From Clostridium sp. AN503 (GTDB lineage Bacteria; Bacillota; Clostridia; Lachnospirales; Lachnospiraceae), in the NCBI RefSeq assembly GCF_040719375.1, contig NZ_JBFDTP010000002.1, positions 1,054,001 through 1,118,000 of the forward strand: a stretch of 64,000 nt of DNA, in the 5' to 3' direction. The position numbers and the translations under genes are program-made. Below, in pieces: positions 8,173 to 15,676 of the stretch. The notes under the pieces were generated by a model, which had not been told where the DNA came from, did not search any database, and saw only the letters and a list, made by a program, of their open reading frames with translations. The number at the start of each line of letters is the position of its first letter. Positions within the stretch are counted from its first letter, which is position 1.

Positions 8173-9939
8173 ATGGGTAAAATGCTGGAGGATTACGATC
8201 ATTTACTGAATATCGATTATAAAAGGCCATACCTGCTTCCGCTTACCGGGCCGGAGAGCCTGATCCATACGGGCGGGAGAAAAAAGGTAAGGCTGGACGG
8301 GGTGTGGAATTTCAGCCTGGATGTGTATGATACATTTCTCAGAAAGAAGTTTTTTGAGGAGAGGTATCACGACGAAGAGGGCAGGGACATCCCTGTGGAC
8401 TGCGAGTTTGACCAGTGGGAGAAGACGCCGGTACCGTCCTGCTTCAATGTGCAGAAGGAGGCCTACACCTATTATGAGGGAACCGGCGTTTACACCAGAA
8501 GGTTCCAGTATCATGGAAATGGGACCGGCAGGACGTTTTTGCGGATCGGGGCTGCGAATTATGAGAGCAGTGTGTGGCTTAACGGGGAGCAGATTGCCAG
8601 GCACGAGGGCGGATTTACGCCCTACATGGTGGAGGTGACGGGGAAGCTTAAGGCAGAAAACCGGATCATCATCACGGCGGACAATACAAGAAAGCTGGAG
8701 CAGATCCCTTCGGTCAACTATGACTGGTTTAATTACGGCGGTGTGTTCCGGAGCGTGGAACTGGTCGAGACCCCGCTGCGGTATATCAAATCCGTGTTTG
8801 TGTATCTGGTTCCGGACGGACAGTATGACAAGATCTGTCTGCAGGCAGAGACGTCCGGCTTTGAGGCCGGGGAACGGCTCAGGCTGGAGATCCCGGAGCT
8901 GGGCATTGGACAGGAGTTTATCCTGGACGGGCACGGGAAGGTGAAGGAAGTGGTATGCGCCAAACCCAGGCTGTGGAGCTGTGAGGATCCGTATCTGTAT
9001 GAGATCGCGGTGAGCGCCGGTGAAGACCGTGTGGAGGACCGGGTCGGTTTTCGACAGGTCAGCACAGAAGGAACACATATTTTGCTCAATGGCAGGCGGA
9101 TTTTCTTAAAAGGGGTCTGCTGCCACGAGGAGAGTCTGGAACATGGCCGGGCCCTGGACGATGAGGAGCGGCTGCAGATTCTTCACACGGCGAAGGAGTT
9201 GGGCTGCAATGTGATGCGGCTGTCCCATTATCCGCACAGTGAGCGGATGGCGCAGCTGGCGGATGAGTTGGGGATCATGCTGTGGGAGGAGATACCGGTA
9301 TACTGGGCGCTGATGTTTCAGGAAAAGGCGACTTACACGGCGGCGGCGAACCAGCTTGGGGAACTGATCCTGCGGGACCGCAACCGGGCCAGCGTGATCC
9401 TGTGGGGGATCGGCAACGAGAATCCGGACACGGATGAGCGTCTGGAATTCATGAGCTCTTTAAACCGCCTGGCAAAGGAGCTTGATCCGAGCCGCCTTAC
9501 CACGGCAGCCTGTCTGGTGAATATTGATTCCATGAAGGTGCAGGACCGGCTGGCCGCCTGTGTGGACGTGGTGGCGATCAATGAATATTATGGCTGGTAC
9601 TACAGGGATTACCTGGGGCTAAAAAAGATCCTGGAGCAGTCAAAGCTGGACCGTCCCCTGGTGATCTCGGAGACAGGGGCGGATGCGGTGGCCGGACAGT
9701 TCGGAGACGAGGAAGAGCTGTTTACGGAAAATCATCAGAGCAAGATGTACCAGAAGCAGTTTGAACTGTCTGATGGATACGTGGAAGGGATCTTTCCCTG
9801 GATCTTGTTTGATTTCCGCTCCCCGGTGCGGCTGAATCCGAAACAGGGAGGGTTTAATAAGAAAGGGCTGGCAGCGGCGGATAAAAAGTATAAGAAAATG
9901 GCGTTTGAGACAGTGAAAGAGTATTTTAGCAGAAAGTAG
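8173..9939 (+). CDS. uidA: Beta-glucuronidase, glycoside hydrolase family 2
   Basis: A 588-residue GH2 enzyme with an N-terminal jelly-roll sugar-binding domain (motif RHEGGFTPYMVEVTG), an immunoglobulin-like domain and a TIM-barrel. The acid/base Glu is E416 in WGIGNENPD and the nucleophile is E500 in VISETGADA. Near the C-terminus GGFNKKG supplies N562 and K564, matching the N-x-K motif that contacts the glucuronate carboxylate and separates beta-glucuronidases from beta-galactosidases. There is no signal peptide, so it works in the cytoplasm on imported glucuronides. It ends the transporter operon. Such enzymes in gut bacteria release glucuronate from host or dietary conjugates. Confidence 0.87.
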   Translation: MGKMLEDYDHLLNIDYKRPYLLPLTGPESLIHTGGRKKVRLDGVWNFSLDVYDTFLRKKFFEERYHDEEGRDIPVDCEFDQWEKTPVPSCFNVQKEAYTYYEGTGVYTRRFQYHGNGTGRTFLRIGAANYESSVWLNGEQIARHEGGFTPYMVEVTGKLKAENRIIITADNTRKLEQIPSVNYDWFNYGGVFRSVELVETPLRYIKSVFVYLVPDGQYDKICLQAETSGFEAGERLRLEIPELGIGQEFILDGHGKVKEVVCAKPRLWSCEDPYLYEIAVSAGEDRVEDRVGFRQVSTEGTHILLNGRRIFLKGVCCHEESLEHGRALDDEERLQILHTAKELGCNVMRLSHYPHSERMAQLADELGIMLWEEIPVYWALMFQEKATYTAAANQLGELILRDRNRASVILWGIGNENPDTDERLEFMSSLNRLAKELDPSRLTTAACLVNIDSMKVQDRLAACVDVVAINEYYGWYYRDYLGLKKILEQSKLDRPLVISETGADAVAGQFGDEEELFTENHQSKMYQKQFELSDGYVEGIFPWILFDFRSPVRLNPKQGGFNKKGLAAADKKYKKMAFETVKEYFSRK

Positions 9940-9953
9940 GGTTATAAGGGGCA

Positions 9954-9999
9954 AAAGCCGGATTCCACGGGTGAGAGGCGCGATGTGGGATCCGGCTTT
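9954..9999 (+). terminator. Terminator of the beta-glucuronidase operon
   Basis: A 15-bp stem with one mismatch (AAAGCCGGATTCCAC / GTGGGATCCGGCTTT) with a 16-nt loop lies 14 bp after the stop and is followed by CTCTATAT. The T-run is short, but the stem is long. Confidence 0.75.
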
Positions 10000-10063
10000 C
10001 TCTATATCGGAAGAATCTCACATATATCCTCATAACCGCTCATGTCTTTGCTATGAAAATTTA

Positions 10064-10103
10064 AACAGGGCGGAAGTGTGGCTAAGCCAGCTCCCGCCCC
10101 GTT
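10064..10103 (-). terminator. Terminator of the large surface-protein gene
   Basis: Read on the minus strand, AACGGGGCGGGAG pairs with CTTCCGCCCTGTT with wobbles, and an inner GGCT/AGCC stem closes the loop. TAAATTTTC follows. It is about 100 bp beyond the minus-strand stop at 10200. Confidence 0.65.
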
Positions 10104-10199
10104 ATTTACTATCCTAAGATGGTTCTCCGTACTGCTTACCGCTCGACAGAATCATAGGGTACAGCGATGTGTGCAAAGGTGCAGGTGGTGTTCCGGGGT

Positions 10200-13100
10200 T
10201 CATACAGATTGGGATTCCTTTCGTCCCCCGTCCGGCCCAACCTCATAACCGTCAATCTTTGTACTGACCGCCATAGAGCCGTCCGCGCAGAGATAGTACC
10301 ATTTGCCGCCGATCTGCTTCCAGCCGCCGGACTGCATGATGCCAGCCGTATCGAGGTAATACCACTTGCCGTCCACCTGCTTCCAGCCGGTGACAGGCTT
10401 GCCGTTTTCGTAATACAGCCACTGGCCCGCGTCGTTCTGCGTCCAGCCCTGCGCTGTGGCCGGATCGATGACCAGCTCCACATAACGGTGGAGGACTGCG
10501 GCCACCTCGGCGCGGGTGGCGTTGCCGGTGGGGTCGAAGCGGTTTCCGTCCTTGCCGCCTATGATACCAGCCATCTGCATGGCCTTTGCCGCGTCCTTCG
10601 CCCAGCTTGCGATGCTGGAGTTATCCGCAAAGGTCACGGCCTCACGGGTCTTGGGAACGGTGTAGCCCAGCACCTTTGCGTAGTTTGCCATGATGACCGC
10701 CATCTCCTGACGGGTCACGGCGTTGTCCGGGGCGAAGGTGGTTGCCGTGGTGCCGCTGACGATGCCCTTTTCCGCCGCCCAATTCACATAGGGGGCATAG
10801 TAGGCCTCTGCTTTTACATCGGTGAACTTGCCGGTTTTATAGCCAGCCGGGTCGATACCGGCCAGCCGCCCCAGCGCCGTGACGAACATTCCACGAGTCA
10901 TGTCGGTATTGGGGCTGAACTGGTTGTTCCCGGTGCCGGAGAGCAGACCCCGCGCCGCCACGAAGTCGATGTCGTCCTTCGCCCAATGGTCTGCGGTGTC
11001 GGTGAACGCAGGGGCATCTGCCTTGTAGCCCACGCCGTAGACCGAAAAATGCCCGGTTCTGGCGATCAAGGCTTTGGTGTTCGGGTCATAGCTGGAATCC
11101 GTTAAATAGGTTACGCCGCCGTTATCATCCACATAGACCACACAGAGCTTCCCGGTGTCCTCGCCCTTTTGCGGTGTGTAGGGAATGGCGATAGCCGCCG
11201 AGCCGCCGCCGAAATTGCTGACCGGCTTACCGCCGCTTTGCAGCGTGAAGCTGAACACCGGGCGGTTTCCGATGGCGTTCTGTGCCGCCGCCGACAGGGT
11301 ATTCGCCGCCACCGGCTTTGCGGAAACAGTGATCGCGCCGCCTGCCGTGGCCTGAGCCGCTTTCAGTGCGGGAAGGTCGAGGGTGATACTAACAGCGTCG
11401 CCCTTGATCTGTACCTGGATGACGCCCGCTTTGATGAGGGCGTCCACCGATTGTTCGGTCAGGGTCGCTGTCATGTCGCTTGCGCCCTTGCCCGTGGTGG
11501 CGTCGATGGTGACGGAGACGCCGTTTTTCTCTGTCCCCGCCTTTTTCGCCGCGTCCTGCGCCGCTTTGATGGCATCGGTGATGGACTTTTCAGGCACGGT
11601 GACGGTGGCGCTGCCGTTTGCATCCACAGTAGGCGTCACCTTGGTTTCCGCGTTGGTGGCCGTATCCGGCTTGCCGGGGTCGGTAGGGGTAGCGGTTGTC
11701 GTGCCGCGGCTGGAGGACGAACCGCCCCCACCGCCGCCAGAACCGCCGCTGCTGGTATAGGTAGAAACGCTTACGGTGCAGCTGGCAGTATAGCCGCCGT
11801 CCGTGGTGGTGACTGTGATGGTAGCTGTTCCGTTGCCCACTGCCGTAACCTTGCCGTTCTGGTCAACGGTTGCCACAGCCGTGTTGCCGCTTGCCCACGT
11901 CATTGTCTTGTCGGTGGCGTCTGCCGGAGAAACCGTGGCAGTGAGGGCAGCGGTGTTTGGTGTGGAGTTGCTGTAGAGAGAAAGGCTCGACTTGTTCAGT
12001 GTTACTCCGGTGACCGCCGTTGCGCCTGCCGGGATGCTCTCATAGGCAACCGTTGCGTTCACCGCTTGTGCGGGCATGGTGAATTTTGCGGTTTGGCTGG
12101 CCTTGCTTGTGCCCTCTGCAAAGGTGACCTCTGGGGAAATGCTCCACTCCTTGAAGCGCTGGCCGTCCGTGGCCGCGTTTGCCGTGATGGTGACGGTTGC
12201 GCCCTCGGCATAGCTGCCGCCGCCGGTGCCGTCTGTGACGGTCAGGGCGTAGGTATCGGAGGACGGTGGCGGCGTGAAGGTACCGGTTCCCGTCGGGGTT
12301 GCTCCCGTATAGGTGCTGCCCGAATGGTTGGTGATCGTGCCGTTGTTGACGATCGTACCGTCGTTCACAATCACGCCGTTGTTGGTGATTGTCCCGGTAT
12401 TGTTGACGATAAGGGTGCCGCTTTGGGGAACGGTAAGGGTGCCGCCCGCGTTTACGGTTATGGTGGCTGGCCAGCTATCGGTGCCGCCCACAGTGCCGTG
12501 TATGGCAACATTGCCTGTGACGACAATGGTGCCGCTGGAAACAGCCCTTGCGCCGGGATTGGCAATTATCATGCCGCCGGCAAGCGTTATACTGCCGTTA
12601 TACACGACCATCGCAGCATTGCCGTTTTCGCTGCCGCCGGTGATCGTGCCGCCGTTGATGATGACATCATTGGTAGCTTGAATAGCCGCGTCACTTGTGC
12701 TTGTGATCGTACTTCTGGTATTGATGGTGACATTTTCTGCATAAACACCATATAATTGCCCGCTGACAGTACCGCCCGTGACGACGGCGTCGCCGGAGAC
12801 TGAAATCGCAGCAGCATTAGTAGTGCCTGTATTGATAATCGCGCCGGTGATTTCGATTGTGCTGGTTATGGAACCGCTAGTTCGAACCAACGGGCCATTG
12901 TCACAGCTGCCGGTATAGCTTGCCGCCCAAATTACCTTTGCCCCTGCGCCAAGATTTAACGATACCGGTTTCGCGTCTGTAACGGTACCGACTATCGTAA
13001 CCGTCGCGCCTGCGGGAATGGCGAGGGTACCGGTAGCGGTGTTTGTTATGGCAACGGTATCGCCGTCGGCAATATTAATCAATCCGCCGTCGCCGTTCCA

Positions 13101-15389
13101 TGTGGCGTCGCTTTTTTTGGTGAAGTACGTGCCGTCCCAGATGTAATCCCCTGCTGTGAGCGTTTTGTTGGTGGCGGGGCCGTTCTCCGCCGTCACGGTG
13201 ACGTCGTCCCGACCGTGATAGACGCTGCCCCGGTCGCTGAATATTTCTGTGCCGCCCAGATTCAGGATTACCCCTTCCACGAGAGTCAGTGTTTCGCTGT
13301 CCATGCCAACCACCGAAGCGTCGATGGCGCTCACCCAAAGCGCCCTGCCGCCGCTGGGTGCGGTGGCCTCCATGGTGACGGTCGCGTTATCGATAATCAG
13401 CTTTTTGTGACTGCCGATGTTCAGCCCCGTGCCGCCGGTGTTTTTCAGCGTGAGGGTGCTGTCCTTCAGGTTAAATGCCCCTCCCTCCCAGCGTGGGAGC
13501 ATGTCAATGCCATTGCCGCCCGAGTTGGCGACTGTCACGGTGCAGCCATCCATGGTCAGCTCCTCGATCCTCAGGCCGTTGCCCACCGTGTTGATGATGT
13601 TCACAGTGCTTTCCGTGACCGATACTTCGTCCAGCTGTATTCCGCTGATGTTTGTGCCCTCATTCGCCAGGGTCAGGATGCAGCCGCCTGCAATCGTCAC
13701 ATTTTTAACGCTGTCGATTCCGTAGCCCGCCGTGTTTTCCACCATCAGGCTTCCGCCGGTGAGTGTTAGGGTGGCGCTGTTTCTATCGATAAGACCACTA
13801 ATGCCTGAGCTCGTCTCTCCGCTGTTGCTGATGGTGATGATGCCGCCGTCGCTTTCCAGTATACCAGAGGCGTCGCTGAGGGGGGTGCTCAGAGAAACGC
13901 CGATGGAGGATTGCCCGCTGTTGGCGACAACAAGCCTGCTGCCACTGGATAGCTTGAGTGTTCCCAGCACAAAAATTGTGATTTTGGAAGTGTCCGTTGC
14001 GCTTATCTCCAGCGTGCCGGTTCCGGTCAGGGTCAGGGTTTTGCCCACGGGAATGGTGAGCGTATTATTTCCGGTGGAGACGGTTTTGCCGTCGGCTATC
14101 TCCAGCGTATGATCCGCGCCCACGGTGTAGCTACCGCCCAGCCCCGCGATGTTTTCCGTCACGCTGATGGTAGCGGGGGTGTCGGCTTCCAGTGCCGTTT
14201 TGAGCGCCTCGGCGGTGGTGACGGTAGTGCTCGCGCCGCCTGTGAGGGTAACGGCAAGTTCAATTTTCCCTTCCACCGCGTCGATGGTAAGGGTCTGGCC
14301 GGTGCCGGTGATGGGGCTGTCGCCGTGTGTACCGCTCCATTCGTAGGTGTAGCTGTCCGCCCCCTCGCCGGTGGCGGTGAACACCACCTTGTCGCCCCTG
14401 AAGAAGACTGTGTTCGAAGCGGCAGAAATTTCACCGGACTCACCGCCCGGGCCGGTAACGGTCGCACTCAACGTGGCACTGTTGACCGTACCCGTATAGC
14501 TGATGCTGGGGCTGAGGGAATATTGGTCGAACCGCCCGGTGACCGCCCCGCCGTTTACGGTGATGTCCACGCCGGTGTAGCCGCCGCCAGCCATATGCAC
14601 CTCCCAGATGCCATTGGGGACGCTGGCGGTTCTGGTCGCGCCCGTGTCGGTCATCTGGACAGTCGTAGCCTTATTGTCCTTGAGCTTGAGGGTGAAGATG
14701 TTGGAGTAGGACCCCGTCTCCGCCACGTTGTCCATGTAGATATTCAGCGTGACGGCGTAGGTGTCAGAGGCCGCCGGGGCGGCGAGCGGGCTTGCAGTCA
14801 CCGCACCGTCGCAGTCACCCTCGTGTCCGTCCTCAAGCGTACAGCCATCGGTACGAGTGCAGGACGTGGGGGTCGGGCCGGGCTGTCCGCTGTGGTCCAG
14901 GCAATCATCTCTGTCGGCTTCACCGCCATTCACCTTATCATTCGCGCATTCCCCGCACACAAAGGCGCAGGGTGTTCCCGGTGTCCCCTCGGTGTAGCCG
15001 CAGTCCCCGTCGTGCTCGTGCTGACAATCCAGTTCTTCTGCAACGCACCCGCTTTCTTCATCGCAGATGTGGGCGCAGTTTACCGGCTCCACCGCGCCGC
15101 TGTCGGTGGCGGTGGGAATCTCGTCCCCGTAGCACTCATCCGTATGGGTGTGGGTGCAGTCGGTCGCTTCCCGATAGCACTCGTCCGTGTGCTCATGGGT
15201 GCAGGGCGTTCCCGGCGTCCCCTCGGTGTAGCCGCAGTCGGCGGTATGCTCCTTGTGATGCTCACACAGGCCGGACGCGCCGACGGCCGGGCCGCCTTCC
15301 AGCGCAAACACCGTATTCATCCCCGTCATGCTGAACAGCATGGCGACGGAGAGAACGATGGATAGCGTTCGTTTCCATTTTCTTTTCAT
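10200..15389 (-). CDS. Giant SLH and cell-wall-repeat surface protein
   Basis: A 1,729-residue secreted protein. Order of parts: a signal peptide (MKRKWKRTLSIVLSVAMLFS...), a Cys/His-rich region (about 35-200) with repeats such as CTHEHTDECY and CGYTEGTPGTPC, a long low-complexity beta-helix-like stretch of parallel Thr/Val/Gly repeats (about 300-1000), an InlB-type repeat (YALTVTDGTGGGSYAEGATV), a Big_2 Ig-like domain, a Ser/Gly linker, three SLH domains (FTDTADHWAKDDIDFVAARG and two more) and choline-binding-type repeats (GWKQVDGKWYYLD). The open frame extends 73 codons further, but the ATG at 15389 has AGGAGGG upstream. It is more GC-rich than the flanks. SLH and cell-wall repeats imply non-covalent surface attachment. 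Its role, such as adhesion, is inferred. Confidence 0.88.
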   Translation of the reverse strand: MKRKWKRTLSIVLSVAMLFSMTGMNTVFALEGGPAVGASGLCEHHKEHTADCGYTEGTPGTPCTHEHTDECYREATDCTHTHTDECYGDEIPTATDSGAVEPVNCAHICDEESGCVAEELDCQHEHDGDCGYTEGTPGTPCAFVCGECANDKVNGGEADRDDCLDHSGQPGPTPTSCTRTDGCTLEDGHEGDCDGAVTASPLAAPAASDTYAVTLNIYMDNVAETGSYSNIFTLKLKDNKATTVQMTDTGATRTASVPNGIWEVHMAGGGYTGVDITVNGGAVTGRFDQYSLSPSISYTGTVNSATLSATVTGPGGESGEISAASNTVFFRGDKVVFTATGEGADSYTYEWSGTHGDSPITGTGQTLTIDAVEGKIELAVTLTGGASTTVTTAEALKTALEADTPATISVTENIAGLGGSYTVGADHTLEIADGKTVSTGNNTLTIPVGKTLTLTGTGTLEISATDTSKITIFVLGTLKLSSGSRLVVANSGQSSIGVSLSTPLSDASGILESDGGIITISNSGETSSGISGLIDRNSATLTLTGGSLMVENTAGYGIDSVKNVTIAGGCILTLANEGTNISGIQLDEVSVTESTVNIINTVGNGLRIEELTMDGCTVTVANSGGNGIDMLPRWEGGAFNLKDSTLTLKNTGGTGLNIGSHKKLIIDNATVTMEATAPSGGRALWVSAIDASVVGMDSETLTLVEGVILNLGGTEIFSDRGSVYHGRDDVTVTAENGPATNKTLTAGDYIWDGTYFTKKSDATWNGDGGLINIADGDTVAITNTATGTLAIPAGATVTIVGTVTDAKPVSLNLGAGAKVIWAASYTGSCDNGPLVRTSGSITSTIEITGAIINTGTTNAAAISVSGDAVVTGGTVSGQLYGVYAENVTINTRSTITSTSDAAIQATNDVIINGGTITGGSENGNAAMVVYNGSITLAGGMIIANPGARAVSSGTIVVTGNVAIHGTVGGTDSWPATITVNAGGTLTVPQSGTLIVNNTGTITNNGVIVNDGTIVNNGTITNHSGSTYTGATPTGTGTFTPPPSSDTYALTVTDGTGGGSYAEGATVTITANAATDGQRFKEWSISPEVTFAEGTSKASQTAKFTMPAQAVNATVAYESIPAGATAVTGVTLNKSSLSLYSNSTPNTAALTATVSPADATDKTMTWASGNTAVATVDQNGKVTAVGNGTATITVTTTDGGYTASCTVSVSTYTSSGGSGGGGGGSSSSRGTTTATPTDPGKPDTATNAETKVTPTVDANGSATVTVPEKSITDAIKAAQDAAKKAGTEKNGVSVTIDATTGKGASDMTATLTEQSVDALIKAGVIQVQIKGDAVSITLDLPALKAAQATAGGAITVSAKPVAANTLSAAAQNAIGNRPVFSFTLQSGGKPVSNFGGGSAAIAIPYTPQKGEDTGKLCVVYVDDNGGVTYLTDSSYDPNTKALIARTGHFSVYGVGYKADAPAFTDTADHWAKDDIDFVAARGLLSGTGNNQFSPNTDMTRGMFVTALGRLAGIDPAGYKTGKFTDVKAEAYYAPYVNWAAEKGIVSGTTATTFAPDNAVTRQEMAVIMANYAKVLGYTVPKTREAVTFADNSSIASWAKDAAKAMQMAGIIGGKDGNRFDPTGNATRAEVAAVLHRYVELVIDPATAQGWTQNDAGQWLYYENGKPVTGWKQVDGKWYYLDTAGIMQSGGWKQIGGKWYYLCADGSMAVSTKIDGYEVGPDGGRKESQSV

Positions 15390-15484
15390 CTCAGAACCCT
15401 CCTCGTGATTCGTTTTGTCTTTTTTCTCCCAATCAATCTCCATTGCGTAAGTTCCACATATTGCTACGATAAATGCAGGTATCG

Positions 15485-15655
15485 TCAGAACTGATCCTGC
15501 TCCACCTCCGGTACGACAGTGTATTCCCACGCATCCTTCAGCGGCGTCACCCGCCTGATCTCTGGTATCGGCTGATCCGTTGCTCTGTAAGCCACAAAAA
15601 ATCCGCACCTTACAGTTTCATTGTAAGGTGCGGAATAAAATTTGTATGTAGACAA
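15485..15655 (-). pseudogene. Possible gene remnant, 56-residue open frame
   Basis: On the minus strand a frame runs from a TTG at 15655 to TGA at 15485. The second half (DQPIPEIRRVTPLKDAWEY and TVVPEVEQDQF) looks like genuine protein with a normal amino-acid mix, and it crosses the terminator hairpin at 15594-15633. It has no convincing ribosome binding site. It may be the tail of an older gene displaced when the regulator and surface-protein genes arrived. I do not recognise the family, and it may be chance. Confidence 0.25.
15594..15633 (-). terminator. Terminator of the LuxR/MalT-like regulator gene
   Basis: A perfect 12-bp stem (CCGCACCTTACA / TGTAAGGTGCGG) with a 7-nt loop is followed on the minus strand by six T. 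It lies 44 bp after the regulator stop and separates it from the surface-protein gene, so the two minus-strand genes are probably transcribed from separate promoters. Confidence 0.9.
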
Positions 15656-15676
15656 AACTCACGCTTTCAAACTTTT

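Noticed and set aside
10167..15365. Long plus-strand open frames (up to 528 codons) opposite the giant surface-protein gene
   Set aside because: They arise from the GC-rich, repetitive minus-strand coding sequence; they lack ribosome sites and domain motifs, while the minus frame has a signal peptide and SLH domains.
15390..15608. N-terminal extension of the giant surface protein by 73 codons
   Set aside because: The ATG at 15389 has AGGAGGG and begins a signal peptide; the extension crosses the upstream terminator.
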